Assembly: GCF_010500245.1 (NCBI RefSeq)
Contig: NZ_JAAGOX010000017.1
Coordinates: 1-43,756, forward strand
Source of the DNA: Ruegeria sp. PrR005
GTDB lineage: Bacteria > Pseudomonadota > Alphaproteobacteria > Rhodobacterales > Rhodobacteraceae
Length of the DNA: 43,756 nucleotides
Direction: 5' to 3'
This document shows positions 9,750 through 19,156 of the stretch, piece by piece. Both the position numbers and the translations under genes were made by a program. Within the stretch, counting starts at the first letter, position 1; the number at the start of each line of letters is the position of its first letter. The notes beneath the pieces were generated by a model. It had not been told where the DNA came from. It did not search any database and saw nothing but the letters and a program-made list of their open reading frames with translations.

Positions 9750-10316
9750 TCGTTTAGACGCGGACAGATTCATCGTCGATCCGATCCAACAGTTGCCGGG
9801 CCTGACCAGAAGGCAAACGTCGAGATTTCGCGGTCGCGGTGAAGGTCCGGAAAGAGGGCTGCGACCGCAGCATAATGTCACCACGTTGAGAGTCCGCATA
9901 GGGCCGGTCTTTCCCGCGCGATTTCGCTGCGGCTGCGAAATGCTGCAGCAGCTCGCTCGGTCACATTGGGCTCTGAGCCCGTATTCGCGGTGTTTGACAT
10001 TAACGTCGCCTGCCGAAGCGTGAATGTCTCGGGTGCCACGGGCAAGGCCAAAGATCAATGGCTTGGCGTTTGTGGCGAACGGCCGGTTTCCTGCGGTCTG
10101 AGCCAAGGTGCGTGCCGCGGTCGCATTGGGCCGCTTCGAGCCCATACCGGAAGCGCCCAAAGAACAGTTCGTGCACGCGCAGCATTCCCACCGCTGCGAA
10201 GTCGCTGCGTTCGCCTCAATGGCAACTTGGGGCAGGAAACTGACGGGCTTGCTCCCCAAGCGACACGGTTGACGTGCATCAAGGTCTTCCGCGGGTGTCA
10301 GTGTAAATCTTAACAG
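9750..10316. repeat. non-coding stretch with degenerate repeat modules
   Basis: 567 bp without a convincing gene. It contains diverged copies of a module: CGGTCACATTGGGC with a following GAGCCCGTA (from 9958) and CGGTCGCATTGGGC with GAGCCCATA (from 10118), 160 bp apart. There is also a short hairpin ATTTCGC/GCGAAAT at 9921-9941. Such worn-out, pseudo-coding repeat DNA is common in Roseobacter-group genomes (recalled, not searched). The reading frames present are short, overlapping and of biased composition. Confidence 0.5.
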
Positions 10317-13300
10317 ATGGAAGTGTTGCTTGGCCTTATTCTGATACCTCTCGGTATTGCTTTGATTGTTGCACCCGTTCTTGCGTGGGTGAGCTTTTTT
10401 CGCACTCGGCGTCTCAATCGGGAAGTGAATCGCCTCAGCGTGGCCAACAAAGCCCTATCAGACAGCATTGATCGTCTTGAAACCCGCGCCGACGAACTCC
10501 AGACCGAACGGACCAGTCTGCGCAGGAAACTTCGCTCCGAACAGGTGCCGCCAACCGAACCAGCAACGGCGCAAGACGATCTTGCCACAACCATACTTCC
10601 GGACACAGCTGATGCCGAAACACTCGAGTCCCCGGAGCCGCCTGTGTTTACCTCGCCCGAAGAACGTCCCAAAGCGCCGAAAGACGTCATTGCCGAGCCC
10701 GAACCCCAAACGGCTCCCGAGGAAATCCCCCTCGAAGAAAAACCCGTAATCGCAGCCGCCCTTATCGGGCCTGTTCAGGATCCAGTGGCAGTGAGCGAGG
10801 CGATTTCGGCGAAGCGCGAAGAATCAGACAAGGTTGAGAGCGCAGAACTGCCAACCGGCACGGCGCCATCCGAGCCGGAAGAGGAAGCACAGGCAAAGGA
10901 TCTCAAAGTCCCTGCACCGCCTCCTGAGATCACGAAAGAGAGAGAACCGGAGACGAAACCTAAGCCGTGGACGCCCGCCGCAACTGCTCGGCCACCGGTG
11001 TCACAGGAACCGGCCCGCCCGACCCGGTTCCGTTCAACCAAAGCCGCGCTCGCCCAGCGCCTCGGCGCCGGTGAGGGTGACTGGGAGACGCGCATCGGCC
11101 AGAACTGGCTCAACATCCTCGGCATCATCATACTTGTCGTGGGCCTGGTTCTCCTGATCCAGCAGAGCCTCTTGCTGGTTACGCCGGCCGGGAAGATCAT
11201 GATTGGTGTGAGCGTCGCCATCGTCCTTATGGGGTGCGGGGCTTTCTTGCGCCGCAGGGAGCGGTATCAGGTCTTCGCATTCACGCTTATCGGCGGGGGG
11301 TGGGGACTTCTCTATTTCGCCGCTTTCGCCGCCTACAACGTCGAGGCCGCGAAGATCATCGAGAACGCGTATCTCGCCATGGTGGTGCTACTGGCCGTCG
11401 CGGCGGGGATTATCGTGCAGTCTTTTGCCTATGGGCGGCAGTCGGTCACCGGGCTGGCCTATGGGCTGGCCTTCCTTGCACTGCATCTCAGCCCGCTGTC
11501 GATCTATTCCCTTGTGGCGACGGCGGTGCTGGCGGTGACCATCCCCTTCGTCGTGCACCGGACGGATTGGCGGCGGTTGGGTGTTGTCATCGCCATCGCC
11601 ACCTATGCCACCCACGCCCGCTGGCTCTGGGCTACCGGACTAGCCGCTAGCCCCGATGAAGCCACACTGGTCCTGGGCGGATTGGAGGCGTCCACGGCCT
11701 TCTGGGCAAACATCGCTATTCTCGCGGTCTACTGGGCCGTCTACTGCGCCACCGCTATTGCCCATCGCGCCGAAACGGCCCAGGCCAAGATGCTGGACTT
11801 TGCAACCTCGATCATCAACATGGTGGGCTTCCTGGGGTTGGCCACCTGGCAGATGCAGGTCTACCTGCCGGGCAACCTGCATTACCTCGCGCCACCCGCG
11901 GTCGTGGCCTACATCGCCACGGCCATTGTCGATGACCGGTTGCAGCGTCCGATCCTATCGCGCCTGAACGGGACTATCGCGATTGTGCTTTTCGCCGTGG
12001 CGCTGCCACTGGCCATCGACTCCGAAGGCTGGTCGTGGAACTGGCTGGCCCCTTATTGGACCCTTGGCGCGTTGGTGGTCTGGGAGATCGCACGCCGCAC
12101 CCGCATCCAGCTTTACCGTGCACTGGCCTATGTGCTGAGCCTGCTTGCGCTGGCCGTGGCCGCCTCGGTCAACCTGGCGCCTGACGAGCTGCCGGAAAGC
12201 TGGCTGTTCTTGGTGCTGGGATTGGCGCCGGTGGTCCTGTTCGAGCGCATTATTGCGTATCTGAAGACCGATAGCGAAACAGGTACGACGCAGCTCGATG
12301 CGCTGATGGGGCAGGTTGCTGTGATTGCGGTGCCGCTGGTGCTGGGGCTGTGCGTGTGGTCAGCAGCGCCCGATCACGTGGCCGGCCTGATCATGCTGGT
12401 ACTAGGCATGGGGCTAATCGAATCCGGCACCCAAACAAACCGCCTCTATCTGCGCCATCAGGGCTATCTACTGGCTCTGGCGGGCGGTGTGGTGCTGGTG
12501 ATATGGAATATCGTGTTCCCGGCGACCGAGCAAATCGCTGGCGTGCGGACGGTTTTGCTGACCGCGGCGGCGCTGGCCTATACCATCGGTCTGCGGATGC
12601 GCGGGCCTGCGGCGAAGACCAAGGGTTGGGAGGACAGCGCAACCTGGGTGGCGCCGGCCTTCGCCACCTTGTTTGCCGCCGCGGCGGCCTGGCACTGGAT
12701 GGACCCGCCCTATGCCGCGCTTGCGTGGATCCTGTGGGCCATGGTCCTGTCGGAGGCCGGACAGCGCCTGGCGTGGTGGGAAGTGCGGGCGGAGTCCTAC
12801 ATCTTACTCGCCGCCGGCAGTGTTTTGGGGATCTGGGTTCAGCCCGAATTCGTTTCGCAGGGCTGGCCCGCCGCTTCGTGGCAATGGACGCTGCTTTCGG
12901 CCGCTCTGCTGCACGGGCAGACGCTGCGAATGTTGTTCCCGGCCAAGCCGCTGACCAAATCCGAGCAACCTTGGGTGACCTTGCCACTGGCTGCCGGGCT
13001 GGTCCTATTTGGCTTTGCAACCAATCAGGCGCTGACGAGCAATCTTGTTCCGCTGGTCTGGGCGGCCTGGGGGCTGCTGGTCATCGAGGCCGGGCAGCGC
13101 CTGCGCCAGTCGAGCATGCGCGCATGGGGCTACCTGTTGATGGGTGCCGCCGCGGTGCACATGGGAGCGCAGCTGGCGGTGCTGGACATCGGCCGGATGG
13201 CGCCCGCACCCTGGACCCATGTGATGATCCTTGCCGCGCTGTACCATGTGGCGGCGGTGCGTATCCACTTCCCCGCCGCCAACACGGCCCGCACCGACAA

Positions 13301-15002
13301 GGGCTTGGCCATCGCGCCGCTGCTGCTGGGCGTCCTGTACTATGCGGCAGCGACCTACGATTGGCTGCCCCAGATCTGGGTGCCGGTGGCCTGGGCACTC
13401 TGGGCGCTTGTCGTGCTCGAGGCCGGTCAACGCCTGGCGCGCAGTGACGCGCGGGTGGTCAGCTATTTGTTGCTCGGAGCAGCCTGGCTGGTGTGCGGCT
13501 TGCTGCAGAGCGCACTGTTCCTGCTCGAGGCGGACGGGTCGCCCTGGTGGATGACCTTGCTGGTAGCAGTGCTGTTCCACCTGGGCGCCTGGCGCGTCGC
13601 CGTGCCCGCGGGTGCCGAAGCGCAAGAGATCGACTTTGCGTCGGCACCGCTTTTAGGTGGCGGCCTGCTTTATGCCGCGGCCGTATGGACCCTGCTGCCC
13701 GCTGAATGGGTGACGGCGGCACTGGCGCTCTGGGCTGTCGGAGCCGCTCTCGCCGCGCGCCGGCTGTCGCACGCCTATGGCGCGCTGGTCTCGGTGGGCA
13801 TGGGACTGGCGGCCTTCGGACTTGGTGTACTGCTTAACGTCTACGAGATGATCGCGGCGGGTGCGGCAGGCGCGGCGCTGAACTGGCTGGCCATGTCGAT
13901 CAGTGCCGCCGGGCTATACGGCCTGCACGCGGTGGCACGGAAATCCCCGGCCGTTTCGCCCTTGCACCAAGCGGCCCGGTCGCACATGGCGCTGCATTTG
14001 GGCACCTTGCTCGTAGCGCTGATGCTGTGGAAGGAACTGCCCTCCGTCGCGGTGGCGGTGGCATGGGCTGCAATGGCCTGGGTGCTGATCGAACTGGCTG
14101 GCAGGATCGAGCGCGCGGCCTTGTCGCGGCTGGCGCAGGTCCTGATCCTCGCTGCGGTGATCCGCCTGTTCTTCGCCAACTTCACCGTACCGGGTGAGAC
14201 CTTTGGCCTATCGCACCGCCTCGTCACGGTGGGGGCGGTGATTGCGCTGGTCTATTACATGCGCGCGCTGCGCCTTGACGGGTGGGGCGACGGGCTGCGG
14301 CTGGCGCCTTCAGCGGTGTTCTCGTGGATCGGGGCGGGGCTTCTAGTGCTCTTGGCAAGGTTCGAGGTCGGACGGGAATTCGCCGTGGCGATTTGGTCGG
14401 TGCTGATCCTTTTATTTGCCATGCTGGGCACGCGGATGCCGGACCTGTCGTTCCGCCACCAGTCCTACGTGATCGCGGCGCTTGTCTTTGCTCGCGCCTG
14501 GGCAACCAACGCGCAACTCGAAGGCACTTTGTGGGGCATGTCCGAACGGGTGGTCACCACGCTACCGTCGCTGGTGGCGTTGCTGATCGTGGTGGTGCTG
14601 ATCCCGCGCGGATTCGAGGGGCTACCGCCCGCGGCGCGCAACAACAGCCTGCTGCGGATGCTCGCCTTTGCCGACCGGCATGCGCGCACGGTAATCTCGA
14701 TGCTGTTCGCGGTACAGCTGACGTTGCTGATCTACTACGAGATGACCATCGACCTGGTGTCGATCGGCTGGGCGGTTTCGGCGCTGTTCCTGATCGTGAT
14801 CGGCTTCGCGCTGAACGAACGCAGCCTACGCCTTTTCGGCCTGCTGCTGCTGATGGTCGTGCTGCTCAAGGTCGTTTTCGTTGACCTTGAGGGGGTGGAA
14901 ACCATCTACCGCGTGTTCTCCTTCATTGTGCTGGGCCTCGTTCTGCTTCTGGCATCGCTGGGCTACAGCAGGTTTCGGGACGTTCTGGGGAGGTATCTGT
15001 GA
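10317..15002 (+). CDS. giant DUF2339 polytopic membrane protein
   Basis: 1561 residues, well above the 600-1000 usual for DUF2339 proteins. Order: an N-terminal membrane helix (residues 1-25), a coiled-coil stretch (about 35-80), a long Pro/Glu-rich linker (80-245), then DUF2339 starting at GDWETRIGQNWLNILGIIIL (about 255) and running through dozens of membrane spans to the C-terminus. A motif of the type W.L.VLEAGQRLAR recurs about every 110 residues, at base positions near 12072, 12400, 12730, 13063, 13395, 13720 and 14074. The protein thus looks built by internal duplication. It has a weak ribosome site. Its stop overlaps the start of the M48 protease gene (TGATG), so the two are coupled. 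Function is unknown; a cell-envelope role is inferred from topology and partner. Confidence 0.85.
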   Translation: MEVLLGLILIPLGIALIVAPVLAWVSFFRTRRLNREVNRLSVANKALSDSIDRLETRADELQTERTSLRRKLRSEQVPPTEPATAQDDLATTILPDTADAETLESPEPPVFTSPEERPKAPKDVIAEPEPQTAPEEIPLEEKPVIAAALIGPVQDPVAVSEAISAKREESDKVESAELPTGTAPSEPEEEAQAKDLKVPAPPPEITKEREPETKPKPWTPAATARPPVSQEPARPTRFRSTKAALAQRLGAGEGDWETRIGQNWLNILGIIILVVGLVLLIQQSLLLVTPAGKIMIGVSVAIVLMGCGAFLRRRERYQVFAFTLIGGGWGLLYFAAFAAYNVEAAKIIENAYLAMVVLLAVAAGIIVQSFAYGRQSVTGLAYGLAFLALHLSPLSIYSLVATAVLAVTIPFVVHRTDWRRLGVVIAIATYATHARWLWATGLAASPDEATLVLGGLEASTAFWANIAILAVYWAVYCATAIAHRAETAQAKMLDFATSIINMVGFLGLATWQMQVYLPGNLHYLAPPAVVAYIATAIVDDRLQRPILSRLNGTIAIVLFAVALPLAIDSEGWSWNWLAPYWTLGALVVWEIARRTRIQLYRALAYVLSLLALAVAASVNLAPDELPESWLFLVLGLAPVVLFERIIAYLKTDSETGTTQLDALMGQVAVIAVPLVLGLCVWSAAPDHVAGLIMLVLGMGLIESGTQTNRLYLRHQGYLLALAGGVVLVIWNIVFPATEQIAGVRTVLLTAAALAYTIGLRMRGPAAKTKGWEDSATWVAPAFATLFAAAAAWHWMDPPYAALAWILWAMVLSEAGQRLAWWEVRAESYILLAAGSVLGIWVQPEFVSQGWPAASWQWTLLSAALLHGQTLRMLFPAKPLTKSEQPWVTLPLAAGLVLFGFATNQALTSNLVPLVWAAWGLLVIEAGQRLRQSSMRAWGYLLMGAAAVHMGAQLAVLDIGRMAPAPWTHVMILAALYHVAAVRIHFPAANTARTDKGLAIAPLLLGVLYYAAATYDWLPQIWVPVAWALWALVVLEAGQRLARSDARVVSYLLLGAAWLVCGLLQSALFLLEADGSPWWMTLLVAVLFHLGAWRVAVPAGAEAQEIDFASAPLLGGGLLYAAAVWTLLPAEWVTAALALWAVGAALAARRLSHAYGALVSVGMGLAAFGLGVLLNVYEMIAAGAAGAALNWLAMSISAAGLYGLHAVARKSPAVSPLHQAARSHMALHLGTLLVALMLWKELPSVAVAVAWAAMAWVLIELAGRIERAALSRLAQVLILAAVIRLFFANFTVPGETFGLSHRLVTVGAVIALVYYMRALRLDGWGDGLRLAPSAVFSWIGAGLLVLLARFEVGREFAVAIWSVLILLFAMLGTRMPDLSFRHQSYVIAALVFARAWATNAQLEGTLWGMSERVVTTLPSLVALLIVVVLIPRGFEGLPPAARNNSLLRMLAFADRHARTVISMLFAVQLTLLIYYEMTIDLVSIGWAVSALFLIVIGFALNERSLRLFGLLLLMVVLLKVVFVDLEGVETIYRVFSFIVLGLVLLLASLGYSRFRDVLGRYL

Positions 15003-17446
15003 TGGCGGCACTACACAGGAATCTCTATCGCTTGCTTCTGGCGGGGCTGTTCGTTTTATCCGCCGTGATGCTGGCCACGAGCCCGACGCGGTACAAGGTC
15101 GATCTCGATGCCCTGATGGGAATCTGGGGCGATGTCATACGTGATGTGGACAGCGTCGTAAGGACCATCCGCATATCCACCGAGTTGGAAATCGAGTTCG
15201 GCGATGAGATCGCGGGCGTTTATTCGACCACTCCAAGCGGCGTTGGCGATCAGGAATATGTGGCCGCCGTCGGAGCGAAAGTTGCCGCCCAAACGCGGCG
15301 ATCGGACATTCCATGGACCTTCCACATCGTCGACGCTCAATATTCGAATGCCTGGGCGATCCTGGGTGGCCATGTCTTTATCACCACCGGCATGCTCGAT
15401 GAGATGGAGAGCGAGGCCGAACTGGCCGGGATCCTCGGGCACGAGATTGCGCATATCGACCTCTATCATTGCGTCAATCTGGTTCAGAACCAGATGATAC
15501 TTGAAAGACTGGGATTGGGCGATATCGGCGCCATCATCGCCTTGGGTGAGCGTTTTCTGCTTCTGGGGTATAGCGAGGTTGAAGAGGCGGAGGCCGACCG
15601 CTACGGTATGCTGCTGACCGCGCAGGCGGGCTACAGCCCGCTCAATGTGTTCGATACATTCCGCCGGTTCTATCTACGGGAGGAGTACGGGCAGGAAAGT
15701 GAAGCCAGCCGCGGGCCTGAGGGCGAGATCATCGCCTCGCTTAGCACCGCGCTCGAGGATTATTTCAATACGCACCCGCCGTTTTCGGACCGCTTAGACG
15801 CATTGCGCGCCATGCTGGATGCGAATGCCCGCGGCTGGGAGGGGAAAAGCTTCCGCGTGGGACGGACCACCTATGCGGACCGAACCTTCGTTGAAGGTGA
15901 TGCGGCGCCGGGGGAAAACTGGACCTTCTCAAAGAATGCCCCAGACTATCTTGCAGCCCGTGCGGAACTAGCATTCCTACTGGGCCGGGATGCAGAAGCT
16001 GAACGTTACCTTGGTCGGCTGCGTGAAATCGCACCGGAGGACACCAGAATCGGCTACCTTTCCGGGCTACTCGCAGGGAGGATTGAGCCGGAGCGGCCAA
16101 GTGTGATGCCGTCGCCGGGACCCGCGATTGAGACGCCAGAACCAAAAATTCCCCAAGAGGTCAGAGACCTTGCGCAGGATGGTTGGGACGAATTCAAAAA
16201 CGGGCGCTATGCCGAAGCGATCAGGAAACTGGAGGAGGCCATCGCCAGGGCGCCCGAATATCGATGGGCGCTGGGTAATCTAGCATGGGTCTACGCAGCG
16301 GCGGGTCTGCCGGAGTATCGTAAACCCGAACGTGCGATCTTTCTAGCCGAGCGGGCCATAGAGATCGAACCCCGAAGTGCGTACCTCGATACTCTTGGAA
16401 ACGCTTACATTCTAATAGGAGAACATACGCGGGCGCGTGATGCTTATGACCGTGCGATTGCCATCGAACAAGAATATCGAGAGATGCTACGCAATGATCT
16501 GGTCTATCTTGGCTATTTGACTGCGGGTGCCCCGGACTCGGACCTGACCGAAGCGTTGACCAAGGCCATTGAGACTGGACATGCACCGTTCGTATTGGCC
16601 GAAAGCCGCGAAAGGATAATGCACCTTATGACGTCAGATCTGGAACAGGCACGCGCAGAGTACGAATTTCTATCGATCCTGTATCCCTTTCATCCGGATA
16701 TCGCGACCTTGGCGACGGGATTGGGAATCACGCATCCGGTCGAACGGATTGACGAGTTATCGGTTGCTGGAGATTTCGTCGCAGCGGTGGAGCTTGGACG
16801 CGATCTGTTATGGAAGGATCCCGAGAATCTGCAGCTAAAAAGGGCACTATCCTCGGCCTTGTTCGAGTTGGCGCGAAGGGAGGCGGGTGACGACAATCCG
16901 GAGGACGCATTAGCGCACTACACCGAGGCTATCGATTTGCGGGATGGCGTTTTTGCGGTGGCGTTGAACAATCGAGCGATTCTTCACGCTAAAGGTGACG
17001 ACACCTACCTTGCATTACTCGACATCAATCGTGCGCTTCGCATCGATCCCGAGAAAAGCTTGTATCACGCCAACCGCTGCCTGTTTCTGCGTCTTCGCGG
17101 GCAGAACGACTCCGCCTTAACCAGTTGCGAGATGGCGTTCGAGGTTGGATTGCCCGCAGATCAGGGCAACCGATCCTGGGTCTATCTACAACGTGGAACC
17201 GTCAGACGCTTACTCGGGGATCTAGACGGTGCCTCTGCCGATTTCCGCGGTTCCGTGCAATTGGCAAGGTCTGAGATCATTCGGAAGGTACAAGAGTTGA
17301 TGGCGGCGGCAGGCTTCTATTCGGAAACTGTCGACGGTCAGCTCAACGACGCGCTGTTACAGGCGGTCGAGAATTGTATTCGTTTCGACGAGTGTTACGC
17401 ACAGGCGGTTGGGCAGATGGATTACCTAATAGATTTTCTTCAATGA
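15002..17446 (+). CDS. M48-family metalloprotease with TPR repeats
   Basis: 814 residues from ATG 15002 with GGGGAGG 8 bp upstream; a GTG at 14999 would add one residue. A signal or anchor helix lies at residues 6-27. The M48 peptidase domain (about 55-265) has zinc motif HEIAH (His147, Glu148, His151) and a downstream EEAEAD ligand around 198. After a Pro-rich linker come TPR-like repeats (about 385-480 and again about 600-760). The last 60 residues (KVQELMAAAGFYSETVDGQL) resemble a peptidoglycan-binding-like fold. The architecture is BepA-like in spirit (envelope protease/chaperone with TPRs) but larger. Coupling to the DUF2339 gene suggests both act in the envelope. Confidence 0.85.
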   Translation: MAALHRNLYRLLLAGLFVLSAVMLATSPTRYKVDLDALMGIWGDVIRDVDSVVRTIRISTELEIEFGDEIAGVYSTTPSGVGDQEYVAAVGAKVAAQTRRSDIPWTFHIVDAQYSNAWAILGGHVFITTGMLDEMESEAELAGILGHEIAHIDLYHCVNLVQNQMILERLGLGDIGAIIALGERFLLLGYSEVEEAEADRYGMLLTAQAGYSPLNVFDTFRRFYLREEYGQESEASRGPEGEIIASLSTALEDYFNTHPPFSDRLDALRAMLDANARGWEGKSFRVGRTTYADRTFVEGDAAPGENWTFSKNAPDYLAARAELAFLLGRDAEAERYLGRLREIAPEDTRIGYLSGLLAGRIEPERPSVMPSPGPAIETPEPKIPQEVRDLAQDGWDEFKNGRYAEAIRKLEEAIARAPEYRWALGNLAWVYAAAGLPEYRKPERAIFLAERAIEIEPRSAYLDTLGNAYILIGEHTRARDAYDRAIAIEQEYREMLRNDLVYLGYLTAGAPDSDLTEALTKAIETGHAPFVLAESRERIMHLMTSDLEQARAEYEFLSILYPFHPDIATLATGLGITHPVERIDELSVAGDFVAAVELGRDLLWKDPENLQLKRALSSALFELARREAGDDNPEDALAHYTEAIDLRDGVFAVALNNRAILHAKGDDTYLALLDINRALRIDPEKSLYHANRCLFLRLRGQNDSALTSCEMAFEVGLPADQGNRSWVYLQRGTVRRLLGDLDGASADFRGSVQLARSEIIRKVQELMAAAGFYSETVDGQLNDALLQAVENCIRFDECYAQAVGQMDYLIDFLQ

Positions 17447-17476
17447 AAACTTGAATTTTGGAGTGCGATTCTTATC

Positions 17477-17690
17477 GGTACGGCGCCCCAGACCACCAAA
17501 TACGCAGTCTCCTGCAAGCTCCGGAAGAAGGTCGAGATGCTCTTTGCCCACCTCAAAAGCATCCTCGGCCTCGGGCGTCTCCGATTGCGAGATCCATGCG
17601 GCGCCCGCGACGAGTTCCATCTCGCAGCCACCACCCAGAACCTCAGAAAACTCGCAAAGCTCATCCCGGCGCCACGAGGTCGGTGTCGCT
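17477..17690 (+). pseudogene. IS1182-type transposase 3' remnant
   Basis: Translation in this frame gives CKLRKKVEMLFAHLK, then LGRLRLRDPCGARDEF and AATTQNLRKLAKLIP, the characteristic C-terminal end of IS1182-family DDE transposases (DDE_Tnp_1_6). Nothing of the N-terminal or catalytic part lies upstream, since the M48 gene ends at 17446. It is a decayed fragment of the IS cluster that continues to 19485. Confidence 0.65.
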
Positions 17691-17911
17691 GCATCAGCAT
17701 CAGGCCGGTTTGTCCGCAACCCGGTCATTGCCGTCGAAAAAATGCTGCGCGATGCATGAACGGCCGGAACGCGAGAGCTGCATCGCGGCGTCGCGGCCTG
17801 TGATGAAAGTCAGGAAAGGGCCGAAATTGTCAAACTAGGCACCGCAATTCGGTTCTGGAACGGCGGTTGCGCCCTCCCGCAACCAATTTATCAAAAAATA
17901 TCAGATACTTC

Positions 17912-17940
17912 AAAGCCGAGCACAACGCTCGGCTTTTGTT
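17912..17940 (+). terminator. intrinsic terminator
   Basis: Perfect 10-bp stem AAAGCCGAGC (17912-17921) / GCTCGGCTTT (17927-17936) with loop ACAAC, followed by TGTTGTT. It can stop transcripts from the DUF2339/M48 operon and the IS remnant behind it. Confidence 0.8.
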
Positions 17941-18002
17941 GTTCCAATTTCTTGTCAACGCCTGGTCAACATTCGGCGAGGCCCCATGCGTGGGGGCTTG
18001 TT

Positions 18003-18086
18003 GCGTCTGCCCATGGCGGTCAACCGCCCGCCGTGGTCTACTTTAACCGCATTGAAACCGATCAGCAGGTGAAGGCCGTAGCTTAA
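18003..18086 (+). pseudogene. IS3-family transposase C-terminal remnant
   Basis: In frame to the TAA at 18084 the sequence reads AHGGQPPAVVYFNRIETDQQ then VKAVA, the usual C-terminus of one IS3-family transposase group. The bases after it (GAAATCTGTACAAGAGTTGGGGAG) look like the matching IS3 right end. No longer open frame is recognisable upstream. The deleted IS1111-type element begins right after it. Confidence 0.55.
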
Positions 18087-18123
18087 ACAACCCGGAAATC
18101 TGTACAAGAGTTGGGGAGTATGT

Positions 18124-18138
18124 ATGAACTGCCTTCCC
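18124..18138 (+). repeat. IS1111-type subterminal inverted repeat, right end
   Basis: ATGAACTGCCTTCCC, an exact reverse complement of 19142-19156. It lies downstream of the transposase stop. Confidence 0.8.
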
Positions 18139-18369
18139 CTGCAAGTGTTTTGTCGATGCGCCGCTGACCCTGCTTCTATGTATTCGGTCTTTCTTCGGGA
18201 CCGTTCGATTTGCCCCTGACCAAGATGGGAAGTCGCGCGTCCTGTGTCTCGTTAGCTCATCGGCACTTCGGGGGCCATGCTCCCCATCAGACTGACAAGA
18301 CGCCGATCGGTCGTTGGTCCATCTCCTCCTCGCTCACAGTTTCTTTTGTCCGGTTGCGCGTCTGCCCGA
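18139..18369 (-). ncRNA. candidate seekRNA (bridge-RNA-like) region of the IS1111-type element
   Basis: This non-coding arm between the transposase stop and the right-end repeat is where IS1111-group elements encode their seekRNA. It contains TTAGCTCATCGGCA (18252-18265), 13 of 14 bases identical to the sequence just outside the opposite end (19161-19174). It also contains ATGCTCCCCATC (18277-18288), whose reverse complement matches the outer flank 18110-18121 at 10 of 12 bases. The two guide-like segments are 11 bp apart and in opposite sense, the arrangement expected for left- and right-target guides. Strand and RNA ends are inferred from the transposase direction. Confidence 0.5.
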
Positions 18370-19092
18370 CTACAGGCCGCTCATCGCATTCGGCCGATAT
18401 CTCTCACCCTTCGTCAGCACAGCCCAGGCAATACGTGCCATCTTGTTGGCCATGGCGACCGCCGCGACGTTCACATGCGTTCGCTCTTTCAGAGCGTCTG
18501 CCCATGCCGTCATTGGTGACGTCCTGTCACGCACGAGATGCAGCACCGTTCGGGCTCCGTGGATGAAGAGCTTACGCAAATATCGATTGCCGTGCTTGGA
18601 GATGCCGATCAGCTTGGCCTTGCCACCTGTCGTGACCTGCCGCGGCACCAGACCAAGCCATGCGGCAAGATCACGACCTTTGCCAAAGGAGCTGCCAGTG
18701 CCGACAGCTGCTACGAGTGCTGTCGCAATCGTCGGACCTATACCGGGGATCTCCATCAGTCTCTGCATGTCAGCGTCCGTTCTGGCCAGCGCCTTGATCT
18801 CGGCATCGATGGCTGTGACCCGATCATTGATCACATCCAGTTCGGACGCCATATCAGTCACGAGCAGGCGCATTCGGGGTGAAAGATCGGCCGCGCCCTC
18901 TACGGCCAATCTCGCCAGCTCCTTTTGAAAGACATGGCACCCGGTTCCTACCCGGATGCCGCGCTCCATCAGAAAACCGCGGCCCTGGTTGATCAAGCGC
19001 GTCCTGTCCGACACGACCGCTCCGGCTTCATCCAGCCCGGCAAGACTGCAAACGGTCTTGCCCAAATCAATGCCCAGAACCTTGATGTCCAT
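18370..19092 (-). pseudogene. IS1111/IS110-family transposase with internal deletion
   Basis: 240 residues where about 340 are normal. The start MDIKVLGIDLGKTVCSLAGL and the C-terminal Tnp_20 part (IPGIGPTIATALVAAVG, LGLVPRQ, GISKHGNRYLRKLFIHGAR) are intact. The frame jumps from DEAGAVV straight to SDRTRLINQGRGFL. The missing block normally carries the acidic residues after the first Asp of the DEDD site (the MEAC and NDxxDA segments), so the protein cannot be catalytically active. The reading frame is kept across the deletion. Upstream AGGAG precedes the ATG. Confidence 0.85.
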
Positions 19093-19141
19093 TTGATGCT
19101 CCTCTCTCCACCTATGCCCGCCACGGTAGCAGCGGTTTGGT

Positions 19142-19156
19142 GGGAAGGCAGTTCAT
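19142..19156 (-). repeat. IS1111-type subterminal inverted repeat, left end
   Basis: GGGAAGGCAGTTCAT, exact reverse complement of 18124-18138, about 50 bp upstream of the transposase start. Confidence 0.8.

Noticed and set aside
9966-10313. Small overlapping frames in the gap before the DUF2339 gene
   Set aside because: No ribosome sites, no family likeness, and the DNA is made of degenerate repeats.
17451-17838. Open frames of 60-126 codons after the M48 gene
   Set aside because: Alternative frames over the IS1182-type remnant; only the frame with the transposase tail has recognisable residues.
17860-17890. Sequence ending CCGCAACCA like a tRNA 3' end, possible attachment site
   Set aside because: No cloverleaf can be drawn upstream; GGTTGCG/CGCAACC simply forms a local hairpin.
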